The position numbers and the translations under genes are program-made. A model generated the notes under the pieces. The model saw nothing but the letters and a program-made list of their open reading frames with translations. It was not told the origin of the DNA and did not search any database. This document shows positions 24,434 to 32,275 of a stretch of DNA of 64,000 nucleotides, in pieces (positions within the stretch are counted from its first letter, which is position 1; each line of letters opens with the position of its first letter). The DNA is from an uncultured Flavobacteriaceae bacterium (lineage in GTDB: Bacteria > Bacteroidota > Bacteroidia > Flavobacteriales > Flavobacteriaceae). The DNA lies in contig CANMSA010000004.1 of the NCBI GenBank assembly GCA_947500385.1, positions 124,001-188,000 on the forward strand, in the 5' to 3' direction.

Positions 24434-25099
24434 ATGATCAAAAAAATAACAATCACAGGGTTTCTTTTCATAGCTACCCTATCGATGAAGGCGCAAATAG
24501 ATGGGGGACTCCTTCTAGGGCTGGTGCAGGCCACTACCGCAGAAATGGGTACCATTACCAACCCTGTCGAGGGGTCTTTGATTTACAATTCGGAAGAAGA
24601 AAAAATGTATTTGAACACCGCCTCGGGGTTTGAAGCGGTTCCTTCCGCAGATGATGTTTCTTCGGGTTTCTATGTAGGTACGTTTCAAATAAGTGGAACC
24701 GGAAATGTGGTTGTTTCCGGTCTGCCGTTTCAACCTTCCAGCATTACCTTTACCGCTTATGCCAATATAGCAGGTCCGAACGTAAATGCCGATAATGGCA
24801 CCTCGGAAAATGATAATACTTTTGTGAACGTGCATGGTTCAATGAAAGGTTTTGCACGAGATAATGGCGGAACGACTACCCAACAAGTTATTTTTAATGG
24901 TGCAAGTGGGGCTTCGGTAAATGATATTTCGAGATATGCATCCAGCACCCATAGCATAGGTATTCGCTATGCGAACAACGACGGGGACAACCTCGGCTTA
25001 ACAACGGCTAGTATCGCGAGTTTTAACTCAAATGGCTTTACAGTAAACACTGATAATTTTACAGGTGGAATTCTTGTTATATATGAAGCATATAGATAA
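24434..25099 (+). CDS. Short exported relative of the fibre proteins
   Basis: A 221-residue protein, 10 bases after the fibre 2 stop. It has a signal peptide (LFIATLSMKAQ) and a reduced head module (VQATTAEMGTITNPVEGSLIYNSEEEKMYL) that parallels the GALVYNTD part of the two fibres. It is then a single beta-rich globular domain of about 140 residues (FQISGTGNVVVSGLPFQPSSITF, to GGILVIYEAYR). No repeats or shaft are present, so it looks like a head joined directly to a tip domain. The role is unknown; it may cap or modify fibre 2. The last 17 bases overlap the next gene. Confidence 0.75.
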   Translation: MIKKITITGFLFIATLSMKAQIDGGLLLGLVQATTAEMGTITNPVEGSLIYNSEEEKMYLNTASGFEAVPSADDVSSGFYVGTFQISGTGNVVVSGLPFQPSSITFTAYANIAGPNVNADNGTSENDNTFVNVHGSMKGFARDNGGTTTQQVIFNGASGASVNDISRYASSTHSIGIRYANNDGDNLGLTTASIASFNSNGFTVNTDNFTGGILVIYEAYR

Positions 25100-26267
25100 A
25101 GACAGCTATTTTACAAGGTCCTATACATGGTTCCTGGTCGTACTGATCGGTATGACCCTGCCCTTGGCGATCCTTGGTCAAGAGCCCGTGCATAATTATG
25201 GGAATCTCAAAATTCATGATGATGGGGCCGTTGGTTTTCACGATGACTTTATCAATGATGGAGTCTCTGATGATAATAAAGGCCTTGCCGGTTTTTACAA
25301 TACCGATAGCAGCCTAATTTCTGGAGCTTTCCGACCAATTTTTCAAGATTTGGAAGTTATGGTGACCAATGATTTGTTCCTAGATGTGGGTGTTGGGGTT
25401 ACCAACAACACCAATTTCGTAGTAGGAAACGTATTTACCCCAAGAAACCTATTAGATATAAACCTTGATTATATAAGGGATGCCTTTTATACCGGTGAGA
25501 CAGATAATACCAAAGTTGACGGTTATGCAGCAAGCACCAACAAAGGAAATTTTATTTTCCCCATTGGGGACGGACCCAAATTGAGGCCCTTGGAACTTTT
25601 TGTCGATGCTTCGACCTCAGAGGCAAAAAGCGCCTACTTTTTTGAAGACCCCAACACCCCTTCTACCTTCCCATTGCAGTTCGATACAACTATGCGCACC
25701 GATATCCTGACCGCTGTAAGCACCTATGAATTCTGGGATTTAAATTCTGAAAGTCCGGCGCGTATCAAACTATCTTGGGATACCGATAGTAACTTAAGTA
25801 CGTTTGTCGATGCCATAGAAAACCTTCGTATCGTAGGATGGAATACGCAAGACGGTCTATGGGAAAACCTAGGAGGTAATAGTATAACCGGGGATTTTAA
25901 CAATGGAGCGTTAACTTCAGATCTTTTTACACCTGATAACTATTCCGCGATTACCTTTGGCAGCAGTTTAAGTACCGATAATATTGACCTAGGAAACTAT
26001 TTGGTTACCCCAAACAACGATGGCATCAATGACGTATTGTACTTTGATGCAGTAGCTTTATCCCCGAACAACGAGCTTTCCATATTCAATAGATGGGGAC
26101 GACAAGTCTATTATGCGAAGAACTATGAAAATACGTTTGATGGGAACGCCAATCAGAACTTTGTGGTAGTAGCAAACAAAAAACTACCCGATGGTATTTA
26201 CTTTTATATTCTTACCCTTAAGGATATCGGTGTCAAACATCAAGGCTTTCTATCTCTGAACCAGTAA
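25083..26267 (+). CDS. T9SS type-B sorting-domain protein (fibre partner 2)
   Basis: A 394-residue paralogue of the gene at 18532. After a signal-like hydrophobic segment (WFLVVLIGMTLPLAILGQ) it has the same beta domain in the same order: NYGNLKIHDDGAVGFHDDFIND, GLAGFYNTD, KVDGYAASTNKGNFIFPIGDG, AYFFEDPNTPSTF. It ends in a type-B T9SS sorting domain (NYLVTPNNDGINDVLYF, LSIFNRWGRQVYY, LPDGIYFYILTLKD). The ATG at 25083 is chosen over a GTG at 25065; either way it overlaps the preceding gene, so translation is coupled. It closes the second fibre + partner cassette. Confidence 0.9.
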   Translation: MKHIDKDSYFTRSYTWFLVVLIGMTLPLAILGQEPVHNYGNLKIHDDGAVGFHDDFINDGVSDDNKGLAGFYNTDSSLISGAFRPIFQDLEVMVTNDLFLDVGVGVTNNTNFVVGNVFTPRNLLDINLDYIRDAFYTGETDNTKVDGYAASTNKGNFIFPIGDGPKLRPLELFVDASTSEAKSAYFFEDPNTPSTFPLQFDTTMRTDILTAVSTYEFWDLNSESPARIKLSWDTDSNLSTFVDAIENLRIVGWNTQDGLWENLGGNSITGDFNNGALTSDLFTPDNYSAITFGSSLSTDNIDLGNYLVTPNNDGINDVLYFDAVALSPNNELSIFNRWGRQVYYAKNYENTFDGNANQNFVVVANKKLPDGIYFYILTLKDIGVKHQGFLSLNQ

Positions 26268-26330
26268 CCTACCTCGCGGCGTAGGTGCTAAAAAAGGTAC
26301 AGACCCCATGAAACCAAAACTGTCCTAGGT

Positions 26331-26362
26331 TTTGAAGCATACGGCAGAAAAATACTAACTTT
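26331..26362 (+). promoter_or_regulatory. Promoter of the M15 peptidase gene
   Basis: TTTG (26331-26334), 20-base spacer, TAACTTTG (26355-26362): a full TTTG-N20-TAnnTTTG promoter. It predicts a leader of about 86 bases and shows that a new transcript starts after the fibre cluster. Confidence 0.7.
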
Positions 26363-26454
26363 GAATAGTAGGTATTTGCTATGGATTATAACTTGGCAAC
26401 ATTTTTGTAATTAAGCAGTTATAGAATCAGCGATTGTTAACCAAACGAATCATT

Positions 26455-27189
26455 ATGCAAAGAAGGTCATTCATTAAAAAAAGTAGTGCCGTAGGGCTTG
26501 CGTTAACCACAATGCCTCAAATAGCCTTTTCCCAAGAACAGGAGTATTCCATTTTGGAACTCATGGGCAAGGCCGATATTGAGCTTTTTGGAAAAGATAT
26601 CAACCTGCGTGAAGCGGCACATGATGCTTTTGTAGAAATGAAAAAGGCAGCGCTTGGAGACGGTATTGTCATCAAAGTTGTTTCGAGCTATCGCAACTTT
26701 GCGAGACAAGAAGGCATCTGGGAACGAAAATTTATAAAATATACCGATGAACAACATATGAAACCCATTGAAGCCATCGATAAAATAATCGAATATTCAA
26801 CCATTCCCGGAACAAGCAGGCACCACTGGGGTACCGATATTGATTTGGTAGATGGTTCTAAAAAAGTAAGCGGTGATGTGCTGGTACCATCCAAATTTGA
26901 AGCTGGCGGACCTTATGAAAATTTTAAAAGATGGATGGACGAACATTCAAAGAAATTTGACTTTCATTTGGTCTACACGAACGATGCGAAAAGAAAGGGG
27001 TTTAAGTATGAACCATGGCATTATAGCTACGCCCCTATTTCAATACCCATGCTAACACAATTTCGTCGAAAAAATATTCTTCAACTCCTTGAAAAAGAAG
27101 ACTTTTTAGGCGCTGAGCACTTTACAAACGGTTTTCTTAAAAATTACATTCAGGACAATATTTTGGATATCAACGAAGAACTTTTATAA
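26455..27189 (+). CDS. M15-family D-Ala-D-Ala carboxypeptidase with Tat-like signal
   Basis: A 244-residue protein. The N-terminus QRRSFIKKSSAVGLALTTM is a twin-arginine signal (RRxFIK) ending near AFSQ. The M15/VanY zinc site is seen as SRHHWGTDIDLVD (SxHxxGxAxD type) and the later EPWHYSYAP His, both complete. Such enzymes trim peptidoglycan stem peptides. Tat export of a VanY-like enzyme is uncommon but recorded in this phylum; tatA is in this window. The ATG at 26455 is used rather than the TTG at 26434, since homologues begin at the Tat signal. Confidence 0.9.
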   Translation: MQRRSFIKKSSAVGLALTTMPQIAFSQEQEYSILELMGKADIELFGKDINLREAAHDAFVEMKKAALGDGIVIKVVSSYRNFARQEGIWERKFIKYTDEQHMKPIEAIDKIIEYSTIPGTSRHHWGTDIDLVDGSKKVSGDVLVPSKFEAGGPYENFKRWMDEHSKKFDFHLVYTNDAKRKGFKYEPWHYSYAPISIPMLTQFRRKNILQLLEKEDFLGAEHFTNGFLKNYIQDNILDINEELL

Positions 27190-27226
27190 GTCTTTTGTAT
27201 CTTAACCAACATACGAATATCACATC

Positions 27227-27994
27227 ATGAGAAGAAGTAGTTGGAAAATTCGAATCGCTATAGGGTTGGCAATCGTAGCTTTTGCCTTTATTAAAAAATG
27301 TAACAATACCGAAGTGAATCCGTATACCGGCCGGTCTCAACACATCACCATGGATGCCGACCAAGAGATTGCCATAGGTCTTCAAAGTGCTCCCCAGATG
27401 GCACAACAACATGGCGGTCTGTACCCAGATGAACGCTTACAATCTTTTGTCAAAGCTGTGGGAAACAAGTTGGTACAAAACAGTATTGCACGGGAAACGC
27501 CCTATAAATTTGATTTTCACCTGTTGGCCGATGACCGATCGATCAACGCTTTTGCGCTTCCAGGTGGTCAGTGTTTTATTACCTATGCACTCTTCTCTCA
27601 ATTAAATGAAGGGCAGTTGGCGGGGGTAATGGGCCATGAAATTGGCCATGTAATCGGGCGGCACTCCGCAGAACGTATCGCCGACAGCAATACTTGGAAA
27701 ACAGCTACGATGGGTGCCACGGTAGGTGCCGGGGACCTAGGGAATATTCTTGGGGGAATTGGCCAAAACACCCTGCTTAAAAATGGACGAGGTGACGAGC
27801 TTGAAAGTGATGAACTGGGCGTACTTTTCATGATACAATCAGGATACGATCCAAATGAAATGATTCAGGTAATGAAGATCCTAAAAGCTGCGGCGGGGCC
27901 CAATAGGGTTCCCGAATTTCAAAGTACGCATCCTGATCCGGAAAATCGTATCGAAAAAATCAGAGAGGCTATTCAAAAGTACCAAGGACGGTAA
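27227..27994 (+). CDS. M48-family metallopeptidase
   Basis: A 255-residue zinc protease of the BepA/Oma1-like M48 group. The zinc helix is GHEIGHVIGRHSAERIA and the third ligand lies in ESDELGVLFMIQSGYDP, both intact. An N-terminal hydrophobic stretch (IGLAIVAFAFIKKC) acts as a signal, possibly lipoprotein-like because a Cys follows, and is consistent with the periplasmic face. Members help outer-membrane protein quality control. It is 37 bases after the M15 gene and probably in the same transcript. Confidence 0.92.
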   Translation: MRRSSWKIRIAIGLAIVAFAFIKKCNNTEVNPYTGRSQHITMDADQEIAIGLQSAPQMAQQHGGLYPDERLQSFVKAVGNKLVQNSIARETPYKFDFHLLADDRSINAFALPGGQCFITYALFSQLNEGQLAGVMGHEIGHVIGRHSAERIADSNTWKTATMGATVGAGDLGNILGGIGQNTLLKNGRGDELESDELGVLFMIQSGYDPNEMIQVMKILKAAAGPNRVPEFQSTHPDPENRIEKIREAIQKYQGR

Positions 27995-28213
27995 TTCGTT
28001 TTCAACGAGGCAAGTGTGTAGAAACCAAGCAGGAATCGAACGGTTTGAACGTCCTTTTTGCACCTATCCAATCGGGTTCATAAATCTCCGTTAAAGTGTT
28101 TGATAATTTCGACAAAATACTGTTAATTAATTGAAAATCAGGGTCTTTTTACCTTTTTTTCCTTATATTTACCCTTCCCAAAATCTTCATCGTCTCAAAT
28201 TTAACCCTTATAG

Positions 28214-28232
28214 CTTTAATTACTAATTAAAG
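28214..28232. promoter_or_regulatory. AT-only palindrome before the 55-residue gene
   Basis: CTTTAATTA-C-TAATTAAAG, a perfect 9-bp inverted repeat around one base, ending nine bases before the ATG at 28242. It could be a protein site or affect ribosome entry. Confidence 0.4.
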
Positions 28233-28241
28233 AAAACTATA

Positions 28242-28409
28242 ATGGGAACGCTCGTACACTTTAAGAACCTTTATACACGCGCCTTTGAGGATTGTAAACC
28301 TGAAATTGCAGTCGTGTTATTGAAAGTTTATTCCGTTTTTGCCGCCTTTATGTTGTTCATGGCAGTATATGCCTTGACAGAAAGGGCATTAAATGGATTT
28401 GAATTTTAA
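28242..28409 (+). CDS. Small membrane protein, DUF6747-like
   Basis: A 55-residue protein: a basic/aromatic N-terminal part (VHFKNLYTRAFEDCKPEI) followed by one hydrophobic helix (AVVLLKVYSVFAAFMLFMAVYAL). It resembles the small DUF6747-type proteins of Flavobacteriaceae as I remember them; no function is known. Support for a real gene: ATG start, its own 248-base upstream region, an AT palindrome just before the start and a strong terminator 55 bases after the stop. The 248 bases between the M48 gene and this one show no other gene. Confidence 0.7.
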   Translation: MGTLVHFKNLYTRAFEDCKPEIAVVLLKVYSVFAAFMLFMAVYALTERALNGFEF

Positions 28410-28464
28410 TCGCTATTTATTCGCTCTTTTACCTGAACACTATTGGAAGGGAATAAGTAAACCA

Positions 28465-28498
28465 CAAAACCCCGTAGGATGTACCTATGGGGTTTTTT
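28465..28498. terminator. Bidirectional terminator
   Basis: AAAACCCCGTAGG and CCTATGGGGTTTT pair with one mismatch around a short loop, with A run and T run on the two sides. It serves the 55-residue gene (+) and the ankyrin gene (-). Confidence 0.85.
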
Positions 28499-28521
28499 GA
28501 TTGATGAATAAACGGTAGCTA

Positions 28522-28908
28522 TCAACTATTTTCTCGCAATATATCCAAAACGTCTTGCGCGTTGGAGAGCTTTGCATGCTTTTCAATAGACCACCCCTTA
28601 TCGCACGTACGATTCAGGTTTGCTCCATTTTCGATCAGAACTTTCAAAATTTCGGCCTTGTTGTACCGGGCCGCAAAAATCGCGGGAGTCATTCCCAGTG
28701 ACTTTTGATTTACGTCCTCGCCAAGATCGATCATACGTTTTACGGTCGCTACATCCCCTTGCATAATTGCTTTACAAAAAGAACTGATACCCTTCACTTC
28801 CACATCGCTGGTATGCACAACAGCGTTGGTCTCACCTCCCGTAGAGGCAGACAGATCGGTTCCCATTGCCAATACGGCAACGGCTAAGGCAAAAAATGTT
28901 TTTTTCAT
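28522..28908 (-). CDS. Exported ankyrin-repeat protein
   Basis: A 128-residue protein with a signal peptide (FFALAVAVLAMGTDLSAS). It has about two and a half ankyrin repeats: FCKAIMQGDVATVKRMIDLG, then GMTPAIFAARYNKAEILKVLIENG, then CDKGWSIEKHAKLSNAQDVLDIL. Ankyrin repeats bind other proteins, so it is probably a periplasmic partner or regulator. The gene has a strong inverted repeat at its promoter, suggesting that it is tightly controlled. The partner is unknown; in other bacteria small exported ankyrin proteins support catalase, but no catalase is in view. Confidence 0.9.
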   Translation of the reverse strand: MKKTFFALAVAVLAMGTDLSASTGGETNAVVHTSDVEVKGISSFCKAIMQGDVATVKRMIDLGEDVNQKSLGMTPAIFAARYNKAEILKVLIENGANLNRTCDKGWSIEKHAKLSNAQDVLDILRENS

Positions 28909-28946
28909 GATGAATGATTTAGATTGATGAATAAGATAAACTTATA

Positions 28947-28954
28947 CAAATATA
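28947..28954 (-). promoter_or_regulatory. -7 promoter box of the ankyrin gene
   Basis: The minus strand reads TATATTTG, 38 bases before the ATG. It is overlapped by the inverted repeat at 28950-28968. Confidence 0.55.
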
Positions 28955-28968
28955 GACTCCGTCTATAT
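28950..28968. promoter_or_regulatory. Operator-like inverted repeat ATATAGAC-TCC-GTCTATAT
   Basis: A perfect 8-bp inverted repeat with a 3-base centre that overlaps the -7 box of the ankyrin gene, a place where a bound repressor would block transcription. The form resembles TetR-family operators. Confidence 0.6.
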
Positions 28969-29081
28969 GTTTTTGTTTCAGGAAAGAACGTTAATTCACT
29001 AAATTTTAACACATAAAGGGCAAAATGGCTTACTATTTAACATCTTTCCATTTTTAAAAGACAAAATCGACCTGATAATAA

Positions 29082-29112
29082 TTGAAAAACATCCGAAAGA
29101 GGGCTACTTTTG
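29082..29112 (+). promoter_or_regulatory. gpmI promoter
   Basis: TTG (29082-29084), 20-base spacer, TACTTTTG (29105-29112), 22 bases before the ATG: a full flavobacterial promoter. Confidence 0.7.
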
Positions 29113-29134
29113 GGGCCATCTTAATGTACACCAA

Positions 29135-30652
29135 ATGAATAAAAAAGTAATATTGATGATTTTAGACGGTTGGGGGAAATCTCCCGACCCTAAAGTCTCG
29201 GCCATTGCAAATGCCAAAACCCCTTTTATAGACTCCTTGTATACCAAGTATGCAAGCTCAGATCTGTTAACCGATGGGATGAACGTAGGCCTGCCGGAGG
29301 GCCAAATGGGAAACAGCGAAGTGGGGCATATGAACCTCGGCGCAGGTCGCATTGTATATCAAGATCTTGCTAAGATAAATTTAGCCGTTACGGAGCAAAC
29401 GCTTCAAAACGAGCCCGTACTTAATGATGCTTTTAACTACGCCAAAAAGAACGGAAAACCAGTACATTTTTTGGGACTTGTAAGCGATGGCGGAGTGCAC
29501 AGCCATATCAATCATATCAAAGGGCTTATTCAAGCGGGTGCCGAATTTGGTCTAGATAAAATGTTGGTACATGCCTTTACGGATGGTAGGGATGTAGACC
29601 CCAAAAGTGGAAAAGGCTTTCTAGAAGACCTGACCAACTTCTGTGCCGATAAAAATGCAGCCCTTGCTTCCGTGATTGGTCGTTATTACGCTATGGACCG
29701 CGATAAACGATGGGAACGGGTCAAAATGGCATATGATCTTCTGGTACGGGGCACCGGGGAAAAAAGCTCGAATATTTCAAGTGCAATGCAGCAAAGTTAC
29801 GACGCCGAAGTTACCGATGAATTTATCAAACCTTTAGTGATGACCCATGTTGACGGTACTCCACAACCCAGAATACAGGAAGGAGATGTCGTCATCTTTT
29901 TCAACTTCAGGACCGATCGTGGAAGAGAACTCACTCAGATGCTGAGTCAGGACAATTTTCCGGAACAGGAAACGAAAAAAATGGCGCTGCACTATGTAAC
30001 CCTTACCAATTACGATGATTCGTTTAAAGGTGTTCATGTGGTCTATGACAAAGACAATATTGAGCAGACCCTGGGCGAGGTTGTAGCAAATGCCGGTAAG
30101 CGACAAATACGCATAGCCGAAACCGAGAAGTATCCCCATGTAACCTTCTTTTTCAATGGTGGTCGAGAACTCCCTTTTGAAGGAGAAGAACGTATTCTGT
30201 GCCCATCACCCAAAGTAGCTACCTACGACCTGCGACCAGAGATGAGCGCCTATGAAATACGGGATTCAATCCTTCCCGAGTTGGAAAAGGGCGATGTTGA
30301 TTTTGTATGTTTAAACTTTGCCAATCCCGACATGGTAGGACATACTGGAGATATGCAAGCGGCGATCAAGGCTTGTGAAGTAGTCGATAATTGTGCCGAA
30401 ACCGTTATTTCAAAAGGTTTGGAATATGGGTATAGCACCATTGTAATCGCAGATCATGGAAATTGTGATACCATGATCAACCCCGACGGGAGTCCGAATA
30501 CGGCACATACTACGAATCCAGTACCCCTGATTCTGGTCGATACCGAATTAAAAACGATCAAAGATGGCGTCTTGGGCGATATTGCACCTACTATTCTAAA
30601 AATGATGGGAATCGCACAACCCGCATTGATGACACGTCATGCATTGGTATAG
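29135..30652 (+). CDS. gpmI: 2,3-bisphosphoglycerate-independent phosphoglycerate mutase
   Basis: A glycolytic and gluconeogenic enzyme interconverting 3- and 2-phosphoglycerate. The 505-aa protein has the alkaline-phosphatase-like metal site: Asp11 in LMILDGWG, the phosphorylated Ser61 in QMGNSEVGHMNLGAGR, then DGRDVDPKSG, NPDMVGHTGD and IADHGNCDTM near the C-terminus, all intact. Its length is normal and its own promoter is clear. map follows after 33 bases but has its own -7 box. Confidence 0.97.
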   Translation: MNKKVILMILDGWGKSPDPKVSAIANAKTPFIDSLYTKYASSDLLTDGMNVGLPEGQMGNSEVGHMNLGAGRIVYQDLAKINLAVTEQTLQNEPVLNDAFNYAKKNGKPVHFLGLVSDGGVHSHINHIKGLIQAGAEFGLDKMLVHAFTDGRDVDPKSGKGFLEDLTNFCADKNAALASVIGRYYAMDRDKRWERVKMAYDLLVRGTGEKSSNISSAMQQSYDAEVTDEFIKPLVMTHVDGTPQPRIQEGDVVIFFNFRTDRGRELTQMLSQDNFPEQETKKMALHYVTLTNYDDSFKGVHVVYDKDNIEQTLGEVVANAGKRQIRIAETEKYPHVTFFFNGGRELPFEGEERILCPSPKVATYDLRPEMSAYEIRDSILPELEKGDVDFVCLNFANPDMVGHTGDMQAAIKACEVVDNCAETVISKGLEYGYSTIVIADHGNCDTMINPDGSPNTAHTTNPVPLILVDTELKTIKDGVLGDIAPTILKMMGIAQPALMTRHALV

Positions 30653-30671
30653 TCAACTTAGACAAATGTTT

Positions 30672-30679
30672 TACCTTTG
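30672..30679 (+). promoter_or_regulatory. -7 box of map, leaderless arrangement
   Basis: TACCTTTG ends 6 bases before the ATG at 30686, so transcription would start on or beside the start codon. Confidence 0.6.
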
Positions 30680-30685
30680 TGTCTT

Positions 30686-31489
30686 ATGATTATAGCCAAA
30701 ACAGCCGAAGAAATCGAGTTAATGCGCGAAAGTGCCCTCATTGTTTCCAAAACCCTTGGAATGCTTGCCAGCGAAGTAAAACCAGGGACCACAACGTTGA
30801 AACTAGACGCCCTTGCCGAGACCTTTATTCGGGACCATGGCGCCGTACCCGGTTTCTTGGGACTCTATGATTTCCCAAATTCGCTTTGCATGAGTCCCAA
30901 TGCGCAGGTAGTACATGGTATTCCCAATGATACTCCATTGGTGGAAGGTGATATTATCTCAATTGATTGCGGAGCTCTTAAAAACGATTTTTATGGCGAC
31001 CACGCCTATACCTTCCCTATTGGTGAGGTAAGTGCGGAAGTGCAAAAACTGCTCGACGTGACCAAGGAGTCTTTATATGTTGGTATTCGACAGTTCAAGG
31101 CTGGCAATAGAACGGGAGACGTGGGGTATGCCATTCAAAAATTTACGGAAGACCACGGTTATGGGGTGGTTCGTGAATTGGTCGGCCATGGTTTGGGGCG
31201 AAAGATGCACGAAGACCCTGAAATGCCCAACTACGGGAAACGAGGACGGGGAAAACGGTTTATAGAAGGCATGGTAGTAGCGATAGAACCCATGACCAAT
31301 ATGGGTACCCGCCGAATTAAACAATTAAAGGACGGCTGGACCATTTTGACCGCCGATGGAAAACCCAGCGCCCATTTTGAACACAACGTGGCCCTTGTAA
31401 ATGGGAAACCTGAACTGCTCTCTACTTTCAAATATATCTACGAAGCTTTGGGGATCGAAAGTGATGAGGAAGTTGAATTTCGAAACTAA
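30686..31489 (+). CDS. map: Type I methionine aminopeptidase
   Basis: Removes the initiator methionine from new proteins. A 267-residue M24A enzyme with the five metal ligands in the usual places: ISIDCGALKNDFYGDHAYTF holds both Asp, GHGLGRKMHEDP the His, AIEPM a Glu and AHFEHNVAL the last Glu. A conserved HGIP block sits before them. The ATG at 30686 is chosen because the in-frame TTG at 30677 falls inside the -7 box. The transcript is probably leaderless. It is followed by a methyltransferase gene after 21 bases. Confidence 0.97.
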   Translation: MIIAKTAEEIELMRESALIVSKTLGMLASEVKPGTTTLKLDALAETFIRDHGAVPGFLGLYDFPNSLCMSPNAQVVHGIPNDTPLVEGDIISIDCGALKNDFYGDHAYTFPIGEVSAEVQKLLDVTKESLYVGIRQFKAGNRTGDVGYAIQKFTEDHGYGVVRELVGHGLGRKMHEDPEMPNYGKRGRGKRFIEGMVVAIEPMTNMGTRRIKQLKDGWTILTADGKPSAHFEHNVALVNGKPELLSTFKYIYEALGIESDEEVEFRN

Positions 31490-31510
31490 TGTTCCTGTTC
31501 CCGAAAATAC

Positions 31511-32275
31511 ATGAAACGCTTATTCAAATTAATTTTACGAATCGTTCCTAGACCTTTGCTCATTAGCATGAGTTATTGGGTACGGCCTATTTTCGCCTTG
31601 TATTACAAGGGAAAGACCTATACAGATCCAATAGATGAAAAAAGTTTTCGGAAATTTTTACCATACGGGTACGAAAGCCCCAGGGAGAATGTGTTATCCC
31701 CTTCTACCCTATCATTAGAACGCCATCGGTTGCTGTGGCTTTATCTACAACGTGAAACTAATTTTTTCAAAGCCCCGCTTAAAGTACTTCACTTTGCCCC
31801 CGAACAAGCGTATTATAAGCGGTTTCGAAAACTTGCGAATTTAAAGTACACCACTACGGATCTACTGTCGCCTTTGGCCGATGTAAAGGCCGACATCTGC
31901 GACCTGCCTTTTGAGGAAAACAGCTATGATGTAATTCTCTGCAACCATGTACTAGAACATATACCCGACGATACCAAGGCCATGCAAGAATTGTATCGGG
32001 TCTTACGCCCGGGAGGGTGGGGCATCTTCCAAATTCCACAAGACCTACAGCGTGCAACTACTTTCGAAGATGACAGTATTACGGATACAAAGGAACGGGC
32101 CAAAATTTTTGGGCAGTACGATCATGTTCGGATCTATGGCAGGGATTATTTCGAGAAACTGCGGTCAATTGGTTTTAAAGTTGCGGAAGTCGACTATACC
32201 GCTTCCCTCGACCCTGCAGAGGTTGATGAGTATCGTTTGGCGAAGGGAGAAATAATTCCGTTGGTACAAAAGTAG
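31511..32275 (+). CDS. Class I SAM-dependent methyltransferase
   Basis: A 254-residue protein with a methyltransferase_11/25-like fold. The N-terminal 85 residues are basic and family-specific (MKRLFKLILRIVPRPLLISM). The SAM region is LKVLHFAPEQAYYKRF, then LSPLADVKADICDLPFEENSYDVILCNHVLEHI and LRPGGWGIFQIP. The glycine-rich first motif is replaced by FAPEQ, as in other Bacteroidota members of this group. The substrate is unknown. It probably reads through from map (21-base gap) and its stop touches apbE, convergent, with no bases between. Confidence 0.85.
   Translation: MKRLFKLILRIVPRPLLISMSYWVRPIFALYYKGKTYTDPIDEKSFRKFLPYGYESPRENVLSPSTLSLERHRLLWLYLQRETNFFKAPLKVLHFAPEQAYYKRFRKLANLKYTTTDLLSPLADVKADICDLPFEENSYDVILCNHVLEHIPDDTKAMQELYRVLRPGGWGIFQIPQDLQRATTFEDDSITDTKERAKIFGQYDHVRIYGRDYFEKLRSIGFKVAEVDYTASLDPAEVDEYRLAKGEIIPLVQK

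Noticed and set aside
15366-25099. Prophage or tailocin origin of the fibre genes
   Set aside because: The fibres have signal peptides and T9SS partners, and no capsid, tail tube, baseplate, integrase or lysis gene is present. The likeness to tail fibres is in sequence style only.
26268-26300. ACCTAC...GTAGGT hairpin after the fibre cluster as terminator
   Set aside because: The stem is only six pairs and the T run is missing on the plus strand.
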